This document shows, piece after piece, positions 45,591 through 53,498 of a stretch of 64,000 nucleotides of DNA. The stretch comes from CBDCUQ01 sp965222835 (GTDB lineage Bacteria; Pseudomonadota; Alphaproteobacteria; Rhizobiales; Hyphomicrobiaceae): assembly GCA_965222835.1 (NCBI GenBank), contig CBDCUQ010000003.1, forward strand, positions 62,001 to 126,000. The letters are read 5' to 3'. The translations under genes were made by a program, and so were the position numbers. The first letter of the stretch is position 1. Each line of letters opens with the position of its first letter. The notes beneath the pieces were generated by a model, which had not been told where the DNA came from, made no database searches, and was given only the letters and a program-made list of their open reading frames with translations.

Positions 45591-47168
45591 ATGCGGCATT
45601 CGATTGCTGGCAGAGCTTCCACGTGTGCCGCCGCCTGTGGACTTGGACTGTTCTCCGTTTTGCTTCTGATTTGGAGCGGTGAAGCGCGCGGGGATGAGTA
45701 TCAAACGGAAGCCGGCGAGGGAGACCTTGTCGCCCCGGCCCCCAATTACGGTGTCTACGAGCCGGAGGACGAAGCTTGGTATTCCCGGTTCTGGCCCATC
45801 GGAGACCGAGTAAAGGTCAAGGGGCTCGACGACGAGTACATCCCGTTTCGCACTGAAGGCGCCGCAACGCCCGCTGCGGACCGGCTGCCGGCCCGTCCCG
45901 AACTTGCCGTCGAAGTCGGCAACGGATTTCTGGATACAGGCAATCTCGACGCGGGTTTTGAGGTTCCGGTGATCGGTGCGGTCTGGCAGCCGAGGCTGTG
46001 GGCGTATGCGATCAACCGAACGACCTTTCAGTCCTTCGACAACGGTGCGCCCGGCAGTGTTCGTGAAACGGAGATTGCCAATCGGCTGGATCTCTTCGTC
46101 AATCTGCAGCTTACCGGTACGGAAAAAATTCTGCTCGGGCTTCGCTCGCTCGACAACAACCGCCCGGACCAGTTCACGCGCTACACCTTCGACGGAGAGA
46201 AGGAAGGCTTTAATGACGAGCTGAGGCTTGGCGTCGAGACACTGTTCTTTGAAGGGGATTTCGGCAGCCTCTTTCCGAACCTGGATCAGGCCGGCGTTCG
46301 TCCCATTGACTACGGGTTCACGGTGGGACGTCAGCCGATCATCTTTCAGGAAGGCATTCTCATCAACGACACGATCGATGCCGTCGGCCTCATTCGCAAC
46401 AACATCCCGGTGCCCGGCACATCGAACTTTCGCGTCTCGGCCATGTGGGGGTGGAACCGGCTGGACCGGAATGACCCGGGACGGGACGCGGATCAGAATA
46501 CTTTTGGCGTTTTCGTCGCGGCCGATACCCACCTCAGTACGCTCAATTTCGACACCATTTATGTCGATGACAGCGACGGCGCGGACGGGCTTTATTTCGG
46601 TGCTTCGGCCATTCAACGGCTGCCGTGGCTTAACGGCGTTAGCACAGCGTTTCGCATCAATGCTTCGTATGCGCTGGACGAAAAGATCCCCAGCAACCTC
46701 GGCGGAAGTGTTGTCGGTGACGGTGTCTTATTGACGAGCGAGATTTCGGGCCTGGTTCCAGGGTCGGACGACATCGTCTACTTCAACACATTCCTGGGTC
46801 TCGGCAACTACACCCAAGCGGGACGCGAAGCGATTGTCGGCGGCCCGCTTGCCAACACGGGTATTCTTTTCGCCTCGCCAAATCTTAGTACGTACCTGGC
46901 TGAGATCGATCCCTTTATCACCGATGATGTGATTGGCGGCGCGCTTGGCTACCAGGCCTTCTTCGATAACAAGCGCCGCAACCTGATCCTCGAAATTGCT
47001 GGCCGCAAGGATCTGTCGGGCAACGGTTTCGACAGCCTCGGCCTTGGCTTTCAATTGCAGCAGGCGATCGGTCAACACGTGCAGATGACCTACGAAGCCT
47101 TCTACACGTTCAACGAAGGCCGGGATGACGGCGCAGGCGGGCGCGTTGAATTGCAAGTTGTCTACTAG
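45591..47168 (+). CDS. Outer-membrane beta-barrel protein
   Basis: 525 residues from ATG 45591, with AAAGG 7 nt before. Signal peptide AAACGLGLFSVLLLIWSGEARG. The mature part is made of alternating aromatic strands and polar turns: QPRLWAYAINRTTFQSFD, EIANRLDLFVNLQLTGTEKI, PIDYGFTVGRQPIIFQEGIL, RVSAMWGWNRL, RRNLILEIAGRKDL, and MTYEAFYTFNEGRD, ending in VELQVVY with the C-terminal aromatic residue needed for BAM. It resembles alginate-export/porin-like barrels of 16-18 strands; it is shorter than MtrB barrels. Its place between a pentaheme cytochrome and a reductase suggests a conduit or substrate pore for the system. Confidence 0.85.
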   Translation: MRHSIAGRASTCAAACGLGLFSVLLLIWSGEARGDEYQTEAGEGDLVAPAPNYGVYEPEDEAWYSRFWPIGDRVKVKGLDDEYIPFRTEGAATPAADRLPARPELAVEVGNGFLDTGNLDAGFEVPVIGAVWQPRLWAYAINRTTFQSFDNGAPGSVRETEIANRLDLFVNLQLTGTEKILLGLRSLDNNRPDQFTRYTFDGEKEGFNDELRLGVETLFFEGDFGSLFPNLDQAGVRPIDYGFTVGRQPIIFQEGILINDTIDAVGLIRNNIPVPGTSNFRVSAMWGWNRLDRNDPGRDADQNTFGVFVAADTHLSTLNFDTIYVDDSDGADGLYFGASAIQRLPWLNGVSTAFRINASYALDEKIPSNLGGSVVGDGVLLTSEISGLVPGSDDIVYFNTFLGLGNYTQAGREAIVGGPLANTGILFASPNLSTYLAEIDPFITDDVIGGALGYQAFFDNKRRNLILEIAGRKDLSGNGFDSLGLGFQLQQAIGQHVQMTYEAFYTFNEGRDDGAGGRVELQVVY

Positions 47169-47195
47169 GCCACGAAAGAGACCGCGGAACCGGAC

Positions 47196-48473
47196 ATGGC
47201 GATGGAGAATATTGTAGCAATTACAGGATTATTGCTGATGGCGCTGGCGGCTGCCCGCGCGGCTCTCGGCACGTTTCGGCTGGCGGCGCAGCGGGCACGC
47301 GACAGCGCACAGCAACGACGATCCTTGGTCTCTCTCAAAACCAAGTTCACCGACAGGCAGGCCCTGAGCATCCGCAATCGGCATGTGGCCGTGCCCGAAG
47401 CGCGGCCCTTTTTCGTCGCTGGCCGCCGCAATGAAACGCCGAGCGGTCGCGTTGGGTCCTTTTGTCTCGTTCCTGCCGACTCAGGACCGGTTCCCGAATT
47501 TCGGCCCGGCCAATTCTTGACCGTTGAGGTGCGCCTGCCGGGGCGCGCGCAGCCCCTACGGCGATGCTACTCGATTTCGAGCAGTCCCAATGAGCGTCGC
47601 TGCTATCGCATCACGGTTAAGCGGGTCGGTCCGCCCGCTGATGCGCCAAACCAGGTGCCGGCGGGATTCTTGTCAAACCTGATGCACGATCGTCTTAGAG
47701 TCGGCTCAACGATACAGATTCTGCCGCCTGCCGGCGCTTTTTGTCTTGACCCCGTGTCGACCCGGCCGCTGGTTCTTATTGCGGGCGGCATTGGTATAAC
47801 GCCGTTTCTTTCGATGCTGACATCGCTGGCCGAGCAGAATTCTGCGCGTCCGATCTTCCTCTTCTATGGCGTGCGCAATCGTTTGGAGCACGCGATGCGT
47901 GACGAGCTCAAGGCTTTACAGCGGGCTTTTGCGAATATCCATGTCACAACCTACTACAGCGCGCCTACACCCAGCTGCCGCATGGGTGTGGACTTTGATG
48001 TCGCGGGTCATGTGTCGGCAGACGTTGTACTTCGTGCCATCGGCAGCCAGACCGCGGATTTCTATGTTTGCGGTCCGCGCCCCATGATGGACACCCTGCC
48101 GCTTGAGCTCAAGACCGCGGGCGTTTCCGAGTCAGATATCAAGACAGAGTCGTTTGTCTCGCTTTCTCCAATTTCTTCGCCTGCTGAACGTGCGGCGACA
48201 GAGTGTACGCAGGCCAAAGCCGTTCAGGTTCGCTTTGCGCGATCCAAATCAGCGTCAAAATGGACTAACAGCACGGCCAGTATTCTTGAACTGGCCGAAG
48301 CCAACGGCATCAAAGCGCCTTATGGTTGCCGCGCGGGTGCGTGCGGCACCTGCAAGACGAAGCTCCTGGCGGGCACCGTCACGTATGTGCGCGAACCCGC
48401 AGTGGAACCGGAACCCGGTTCGTGCCTCCTCTGTGTCACGCGTCCCTCGAGCGATATCACTCTCGAGTTGTAG
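47196..48473 (+). CDS. Membrane-anchored FAD/NAD(P) reductase with C-terminal [2Fe-2S] ferredoxin domain
   Basis: 425 residues. An N-terminal helix (IVAITGLLLMALAAARAALG) anchors it. The FAD-binding barrel has RRCYSISSS (RxYS motif, 123-127), the NAD(P) domain GGIGITPFLSML (197-) and VCGPRPMM, and the C-terminal plant-type ferredoxin Cys378, Cys383, Cys386 and Cys413 (GCRAGACGTCK ... CLLC). The layout is that of Hcr/class IA oxygenase reductases. It would move electrons between NAD(P)H and a one-electron partner such as a haem protein at the membrane. It follows the barrel gene by 27 bp, and its stop is 41 bp from the convergent decaheme gene. Confidence 0.93.
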   Translation: MAMENIVAITGLLLMALAAARAALGTFRLAAQRARDSAQQRRSLVSLKTKFTDRQALSIRNRHVAVPEARPFFVAGRRNETPSGRVGSFCLVPADSGPVPEFRPGQFLTVEVRLPGRAQPLRRCYSISSSPNERRCYRITVKRVGPPADAPNQVPAGFLSNLMHDRLRVGSTIQILPPAGAFCLDPVSTRPLVLIAGGIGITPFLSMLTSLAEQNSARPIFLFYGVRNRLEHAMRDELKALQRAFANIHVTTYYSAPTPSCRMGVDFDVAGHVSADVVLRAIGSQTADFYVCGPRPMMDTLPLELKTAGVSESDIKTESFVSLSPISSPAERAATECTQAKAVQVRFARSKSASKWTNSTASILELAEANGIKAPYGCRAGACGTCKTKLLAGTVTYVREPAVEPEPGSCLLCVTRPSSDITLEL

Positions 48474-48514
48474 AGCGTTGGCGTTGGCGTCAGCACGATC
48501 CGTGTCACTCTTCT

Positions 48515-50869
48515 TTAGTTTGGCGATGGTGGTTGTTGGCTGGCGGGTTGCTGTGGATCTGTCTTCTTCTTTGCCTTCGCGCCTGAGCCCGGGACTTTTG
48601 TGACGGCAACCGGGGAATCGACGCCGCCGATATGATAGGTGTGGCACGCGCGGCAATCTTGACGGGCGGCTTTCTTATTGTGGCATTTCATGCATTGCGC
48701 CTTTTTCATCGGCTCGAAGTTGGAGGAAAACATGTGCGGATCGGTTTGCTTGTAGGCCTCCTGGTACTTTGCAGCATCGTTTAGCTTGTGGCAGGTCAGG
48801 CAACCGCGCTTACCCAAAAGCCCGAAATGCGGCTGGTGAAGAAATGTTGTCAGCCTTCGTTCTTTGTCGGCCAGCGTTGACGTTCCCCAATCGATGCGCC
48901 GGCGGCCGTTCTGTCCTTGGTCGACGCTGTGGCACTTCGTGCACTGACCCTGCGCATCTTTGTGGGTCAGCATGTCAAACACCTCTAGAGCCGCATTGTC
49001 TTTGCTTTCATCGTGCAATTTTCCGGAAAAATTCAACCAAGCGCGCAGGAAAGGATCGGCGTGCCCGGTGGGTTTGTAGTAGATCGTGAAATCCTGACGA
49101 TACCAGCCGCCGTGGGACGCCCAGGATTCGGCGTCGACACCGCCCGATAGATCTTCCGGTTCCGGGGAGACTCTCACGTCGTCTGCAACGTCGCTTTGTC
49201 CATTGGGCACGTCTTCAGCGCGCACATCGCGGTCTGCATCTGGGACATCTTCGCCGCGGTCCACGTCGCCACGATCGCCTGTTTGATGGGGCCCCTTGAT
49301 GAGTTCGCCCTTTGGATCGATATACCAGCCTCGCTGTAGATCGGTTGCGGCAGGTTCATTCGCTTGAATGCGTTGCATGGGCTTGCTGCGGACGCGTGCG
49401 TCCAGAATGGCACTTTGGCCGATGGGCAAGAGGTTGTTTCGCAGCTCGGGCCGAAATGGTTTGGGGCCCGAACCAGGCGTCGCGGGGGGCTGGGCGGGTC
49501 TGCCACCGGCCGTCGTTTCGCCCTTGCCGGATTCCGGCACGGCACTCTTCTTCTGTGTCGGCGACGGATCAACGGTTGTCTCCCACAGTGGCGCCGCCTC
49601 GGCGGGTCTTGCGTCGATTTCTGCTGCGAGGCCCGGAAGCCATTGGCGCTGCGCATTGGCCACGACGTCCCGGGGAATGGCAGCCACGAGTTTTGCTGCC
49701 AGGTCGCCTTCAATTCGCTTGCCGGTGACGGTTCGTATGCGCTCCGACAGGACCGACAGATCGGATGTCGACAGCTGGTGAATGAAGGACTTGAACTCCC
49801 ACACAAAGGCTTCGACGGCTGCCAACTGCTCGGCCGTGGCGCCGGACAGATCGAGAAGATCGAGTTCCTTCACCTGGTCTACAATGCGTTTTCGCCGGGT
49901 ATCGAGGCTCAAAAGCATGGCGATGAAGGGTGTGACTTCGGCTTCCGACTCCTCAGGCCATGCACCGACGGAAAGTCCGTTCTCCTTGAGTGTCTCCAGG
50001 TCGATGCCCGGTAGTGTCAGAAAGGCTATTCCCTTGGGGCCCGTAGCGCGTTCGGCGCCCACAATCTGATCAAGATGGCATGACGCGCACACCGCCTTGA
50101 ATGGACTTACGCTCATCAGACGCTTGTCGTCCTTGTTGGTGTGGCAGTCCGTACAGACGTTCGGGATCTTTTGCTTGCCCGCCTGCTCCTTCACCGCCTC
50201 AGGGAAGTGTTTGTTGAAATGCGAGGCGTGGTCGAAAATGATGCGCGTGCGGCGCTTGTACGGATAACCGTCAAATTCCGGGTGCCCCTTAGCGAAGTCC
50301 TTGAACTGTAGGACGTGGCAGGATTGGCAGGCGCCATTTGACACCTGCTTCAAGTCCACATTCGTACCCTTATGTTCCCTGTGGCAGGTCGCACAGTAAA
50401 CGGCCTCGTTCTTCTTCGTGGCTTGAGGCAACGCGCTACGCGACAGCCACGTACTAATGGATGGTCCGGCCGGCGCTGTGACCTTGCTTAGGCGTCGCGT
50501 CCCCCGTTCCAGCTCCTCTCTCGCCAGGTTGTGCGGCTTGAATTGCTGTTTTGCGATCTTGTGACAACCGAGACAGGCTTCGCTATCTTTCTTGGGGTCC
50601 GCAGTTGCGAAGATCGCCTTCAGCCAGCCGACCTGCCCGTGCGGGACCGTGGTGTGACAGGTTTGACACTCCTTTTTGAGACTGTGCGCGGCCGAAAGTG
50701 GTCCTGGCATGAGAATGTCTTCTTGCTCGGCATAGACGGATGCCAGCAGCACACAGCCGATCGCAAAGAGGGCCAGCCATCGTGCAGCGCCAGCCCTGGC
50801 ACGCCGTAGAGCGTCTTCCTGCGCGCTCGCTATTGACCTCTCCTGCACTGGCTGGCTGCGATCGTTCAC
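48515..50869 (-). CDS. Decaheme cytochrome c with split 6 + 4 haem clusters
   Basis: 784 residues from GTG 50869, one base after the stop of the b-type membrane protein gene, so translation is probably coupled; the open frame continues to a TTG at 50908. An N-terminal helix (WLALFAIGCVLLASVYA) serves as signal or anchor. Ten CxxCH motifs: CQTCH 68, CLGCH 99, CATCH 159, CQSCH 181, CTDCH 239, CASCH 261, and CTKCH 643, CLTCH 690, CMKCH 726, CRACH 739. Between the two groups lie helical and disordered parts, including an Asp-rich linker (GDVDRGEDVPDADRDV). A Lys/Pro/Gln tail ends the protein. With the b-type partner it can be inferred to take electrons from the quinone pool or inner membrane into the periplasm. 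Confidence 0.9.
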   Translation of the reverse strand: MNDRSQPVQERSIASAQEDALRRARAGAARWLALFAIGCVLLASVYAEQEDILMPGPLSAAHSLKKECQTCHTTVPHGQVGWLKAIFATADPKKDSEACLGCHKIAKQQFKPHNLAREELERGTRRLSKVTAPAGPSISTWLSRSALPQATKKNEAVYCATCHREHKGTNVDLKQVSNGACQSCHVLQFKDFAKGHPEFDGYPYKRRTRIIFDHASHFNKHFPEAVKEQAGKQKIPNVCTDCHTNKDDKRLMSVSPFKAVCASCHLDQIVGAERATGPKGIAFLTLPGIDLETLKENGLSVGAWPEESEAEVTPFIAMLLSLDTRRKRIVDQVKELDLLDLSGATAEQLAAVEAFVWEFKSFIHQLSTSDLSVLSERIRTVTGKRIEGDLAAKLVAAIPRDVVANAQRQWLPGLAAEIDARPAEAAPLWETTVDPSPTQKKSAVPESGKGETTAGGRPAQPPATPGSGPKPFRPELRNNLLPIGQSAILDARVRSKPMQRIQANEPAATDLQRGWYIDPKGELIKGPHQTGDRGDVDRGEDVPDADRDVRAEDVPNGQSDVADDVRVSPEPEDLSGGVDAESWASHGGWYRQDFTIYYKPTGHADPFLRAWLNFSGKLHDESKDNAALEVFDMLTHKDAQGQCTKCHSVDQGQNGRRRIDWGTSTLADKERRLTTFLHQPHFGLLGKRGCLTCHKLNDAAKYQEAYKQTDPHMFSSNFEPMKKAQCMKCHNKKAARQDCRACHTYHIGGVDSPVAVTKVPGSGAKAKKKTDPQQPASQQPPSPN

Positions 50870-50870
50870 G

Positions 50871-51683
50871 TCAGGGCATCCCGGTGCTGAAGGCGTACGC
50901 CACGGCAATGTGGAATAGGGCGAGAATGAAGAGCGTGTAGGTCGCCGGCACGTGAACGAACGACCAGGCGCGCAGTAAGAGAAGATGCGCGTAGGCGAAG
51001 TCGAGGTCGTTTTTCTCTTGGACCAAACGTTTCAAGGACTGAAAGACAGACGATCCGGATGACGTGCTGTCGAGCTCACAGGCCTCGATCTGATGGAGGA
51101 GTGCCTTCAGGGGCTTCGTCGAATCATTGAGATGCTGCGATATGTTTCTTGGTGCTGCAAAGTAGGCCATGAGGTGCGTCGCATAGAGGCTCCAAAGCGC
51201 GTTTGCTTCGCCTGAGACATCCGGACCGGTGACCAGCGCTGAAGCCTCATTGGCGATGCGTAACCGATGCCGCGGAATTTCCGAGTACTCATATACCTTT
51301 GCCCGCCGCTCCAATCGGGCCGGGATGGCACGCATGAGAAAGGTACCCGCCATGCCGCTGATAATCGCAACGGCGAAGTTCAACCAAAGGATCCATTCAA
51401 ACGCGGTATCTGGAAACGAGAAGCCTGTATGGACGGCGAATGCCGCGACGATGGCGTAGCCCGACACAATATGAACGCTGTGCCAGGTAAGCGCGCTCAG
51501 ATCGACAAAGTCCGCCAGGCGATGCCTGAACTGAAAAAGCATCTGGCTCGCCATGGCGAGGAAGAGAATCCAGCCGTCGAAGAACCTTGGATCGCGTAGT
51601 GCAAGATCGGCGATCAGGCCGACCCACCAAACCAGTAGGAAGGCCAGAACTGGCACCCCAACGATTGCGATGGCCTGTTTCAT
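50871..51683 (-). CDS. Cytochrome b561-like integral membrane protein
   Basis: 270 residues with about five membrane segments: 5-28, 36-52, 66-88, 94-117 and 237-263. His68, His71 and His85 in the third segment (LTWHSVHIVSGYAIVAAFAVH) and His244 and His258 in the last (FVHVPATYTLFILALFH) are placed to bind two b-type haems across the membrane. A charged loop of about 115 residues (120-235) separates helices four and five, unlike short b561 proteins. The gene lies between the tetraheme (54 bp) and decaheme (coupled) genes. Role inferred: transfer between quinone pool or cytoplasmic donor and periplasmic multihaem proteins. Confidence 0.82.
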   Translation of the reverse strand: MKQAIAIVGVPVLAFLLVWWVGLIADLALRDPRFFDGWILFLAMASQMLFQFRHRLADFVDLSALTWHSVHIVSGYAIVAAFAVHTGFSFPDTAFEWILWLNFAVAIISGMAGTFLMRAIPARLERRAKVYEYSEIPRHRLRIANEASALVTGPDVSGEANALWSLYATHLMAYFAAPRNISQHLNDSTKPLKALLHQIEACELDSTSSGSSVFQSLKRLVQEKNDLDFAYAHLLLLRAWSFVHVPATYTLFILALFHIAVAYAFSTGMP

Positions 51684-51737
51684 ACGCTTGGTCCAATGCG
51701 TGTTATCACGCGTTTCCCGAGCCCACGCCTGTGGCGC

Positions 51738-52775
51738 TTAGTTGGACACCGGGCCCTTGAACTTTGCGGGCCCCGGTATCATGGACTCAATGGCCCCAAG
51801 TCTCTGTCCGTCGTGATTGGCGGCGAACTTTTGAATTTCTTTGGCGATGGCATCGGCCGCAGCATAGAGGGCCCGCTTGTTGTTCAGCTTAAGGCCGGCG
51901 GAATGGGAAAGCCGTACGATGGCCGCAAGTTCCTTTACGTCCGGCAGGCGATTGGCCGCGTCGGCAAGCTTCTTTCGTGCGGCGTCGGCGCGTTGCGCCA
52001 TTCTGACGGCATAAAGCCGTTTCTTTGTCGCGGTGCCGACCGACCGAAGTGCGGTTTCCAAATCAACGGCTAGGCCAACCAGGAACATCAGGCGCTTGCG
52101 GTTCGCATCTGCGCCCTTGTTCGACTTGCCTATGGAGTACCAGACGTTATGGCGCACTTCGCCTTGCGACCAGGAGTACAGTTCAAATGGACTTCCGGCG
52201 GGATGGCCGCCGCGGTTTACCAAGTCTTCGCGCGGAACGACGTGGCAGCTGTAGCAATTCTTTGCCAGCTTGTAGAGCGCGCCCGGCCTGATCAGTCCCG
52301 CTTTCTCTGATGTCTTCCAACGGCGGTCTGCCTCAGACTTTGTTTCGCTCTCCTTGTTTTTCTTTCCGCTGAACTCGGCGTGCACCTTGATGTAATCGCG
52401 GCCTGGACCGTGACACGACTCGCAGGAAATGCCGGCGATGGCTTTGGCGTTTCTCTTTGCTTGCTGCGACGTGAAATGACAGCCGAGACACAGCTCGCTC
52501 GCTTTCATGCGCTTGATGTTCATTTTCTTTGCGATTGTGCGCGCTTCGCGGCTTCGCGGCATGTTGCGAAACGTTGCGTGATGGTGGCTTTTCTTCCAGA
52601 TCTCGCCCTCTTTCTTATGGCATTCAACACAAGCGTTGGGCCCTTCAATTTTCTTGGCGTCGCGGTCTTGGGCGGCGTGGGCTGGCATGCCAAAGATATG
52701 CAAGGTGATCAGTCCCGAGAGCCATGCGGCCACGCCAAATGCCAGGCGTGTCCCGGTCCGCAGGCGCCTCCTCAT
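51738..52775 (-). CDS. Tetraheme cytochrome c, c554-like
   Basis: 345 residues from ATG 52775. Signal peptide LAFGVAAWLSGLITLHIFGMPAHA. Four CxxCH motifs: CVECH 49, CLGCH 96, CESCH 118, CYSCH 174, with candidate distal His residues in KKSHHHATF and in SCHVVPREDLVNRGGH. Haem number and spacing suit the cytochrome c554 family, carriers found with hydroxylamine oxidoreductase and many other systems; no HAO is present here. The C-terminal 150 residues are helical and Ala/Lys-rich without haem motifs. It is the first gene of the leftward three-gene unit. Confidence 0.87.
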   Translation of the reverse strand: MRRRLRTGTRLAFGVAAWLSGLITLHIFGMPAHAAQDRDAKKIEGPNACVECHKKEGEIWKKSHHHATFRNMPRSREARTIAKKMNIKRMKASELCLGCHFTSQQAKRNAKAIAGISCESCHGPGRDYIKVHAEFSGKKNKESETKSEADRRWKTSEKAGLIRPGALYKLAKNCYSCHVVPREDLVNRGGHPAGSPFELYSWSQGEVRHNVWYSIGKSNKGADANRKRLMFLVGLAVDLETALRSVGTATKKRLYAVRMAQRADAARKKLADAANRLPDVKELAAIVRLSHSAGLKLNNKRALYAAADAIAKEIQKFAANHDGQRLGAIESMIPGPAKFKGPVSN

Positions 52776-53008
52776 CACATGGTTGTCAGCATCAATCGTG
52801 AATCTCGCGCGCGGGCAAGGATCGTGCAGCACCCATTGGCGAAAAACCGTCAGCCCCAATGTCCCACCAGCCCCAGAGGAGATCGTGCTCAACGATCGTG
52901 CAAGGCACAGATCGCTAGAGGGATTTTATTGACGGTCTTTCGGAGCGATAGCGTGACCATTCGTTGGCAAAACTAAGACCGCTGCAAGCTTGAACGTGAA
53001 CCCACTCT

Positions 53009-53089
53009 TGCGGTCAGGAGGTTATCCGGCAGCGTACGCCTTCACCACGCAAGCGCCAGTTATCGATCTAATCCCAGTACGGCCCACCA
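53009..53089 (+). other. Degenerate tRNA-Val copy / candidate attachment site
   Basis: 53070-53089 equals the last 20 bases of tRNA-Val (39979-39998, including CCA) with one mismatch (C to G). The preceding 50-60 bases also resemble the tRNA (GGTTA, CCTTCACCACGC against CTTCACACGC) but no longer fold into a cloverleaf. Same orientation as the tRNA. This is the pattern of an attR left by integration at a tRNA 3' end. Confidence 0.65.
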
Positions 53090-53347
53090 ATGCGGATCGC
53101 GCTGATTCTCTGGGCGGCGAAGTTTTGAGGCGAAGGCGCCCGGGTCCGGTTTCGGCAAGGGCGCTCGTGGCAGAAGCTTTTTTTCGAGCTGCACGGACGT
53201 CACCGCGCGACGCAGCTGCATCAACTCGTACTCGACACTGGACAGCGTGTTGTCCTGCCCCTCCAAGGAAGAGGAGGCTCCACGCAAGAAGTCGTACGAT
53301 CCCTTGATCCAGGCGGGCAGACTGCGGTGCTTGAGCTCCATCGACAT
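53060..53347 (-). CDS. Small hypothetical protein ending inside the tRNA-like sequence
   Basis: 95 residues from ATG 53347 (GGAG 6 nt before). The product begins with a basic/aromatic stretch (ELKHRSLPAWIKGSYDFLRG) and a helix (LSSVEYELMQLRRAVTSVQL), then a Pro/Lys-rich tail. No family is recognised. Its last ten codons (HWWAVLGLDR) are formed by the tRNA-Val-like repeat, so the original C-terminus may have been replaced by recombination there. Confidence 0.5.
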   Translation of the reverse strand: MSMELKHRSLPAWIKGSYDFLRGASSSLEGQDNTLSSVEYELMQLRRAVTSVQLEKKLLPRAPLPKPDPGAFASKLRRPENQRDPHWWAVLGLDR

Positions 53348-53498
53348 CGGCATCTCCCAGGTTCCTGTTCTGGGCTAAACCGAGTCGGCTGAAATTCGAC
53401 GGGCGCATCCGCGTCAACTTGTGGAGAACGCCGCCTCTGTGGAGAACCTGCGCGCCGGGCCCGAAAATGCTATTGGCATCGTGGCGGATTACAGCGTC

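Noticed and set aside
45570..46616. 348-codon - strand frame
   Set aside because: Antisense to the barrel gene and low in protein-like features; a GC-bias shadow.
43500..52775. Classic MtrCAB or hydroxylamine-oxidation cluster
   Set aside because: The decaheme protein is over twice MtrA length, the barrel is shorter than MtrB, and there is no octahaem HAO or outer-surface decahaem protein.
39999..53069. Integrase or transposase for the candidate island
   Set aside because: All open frames in the interval were considered and none resembles a tyrosine or serine recombinase or a transposase.
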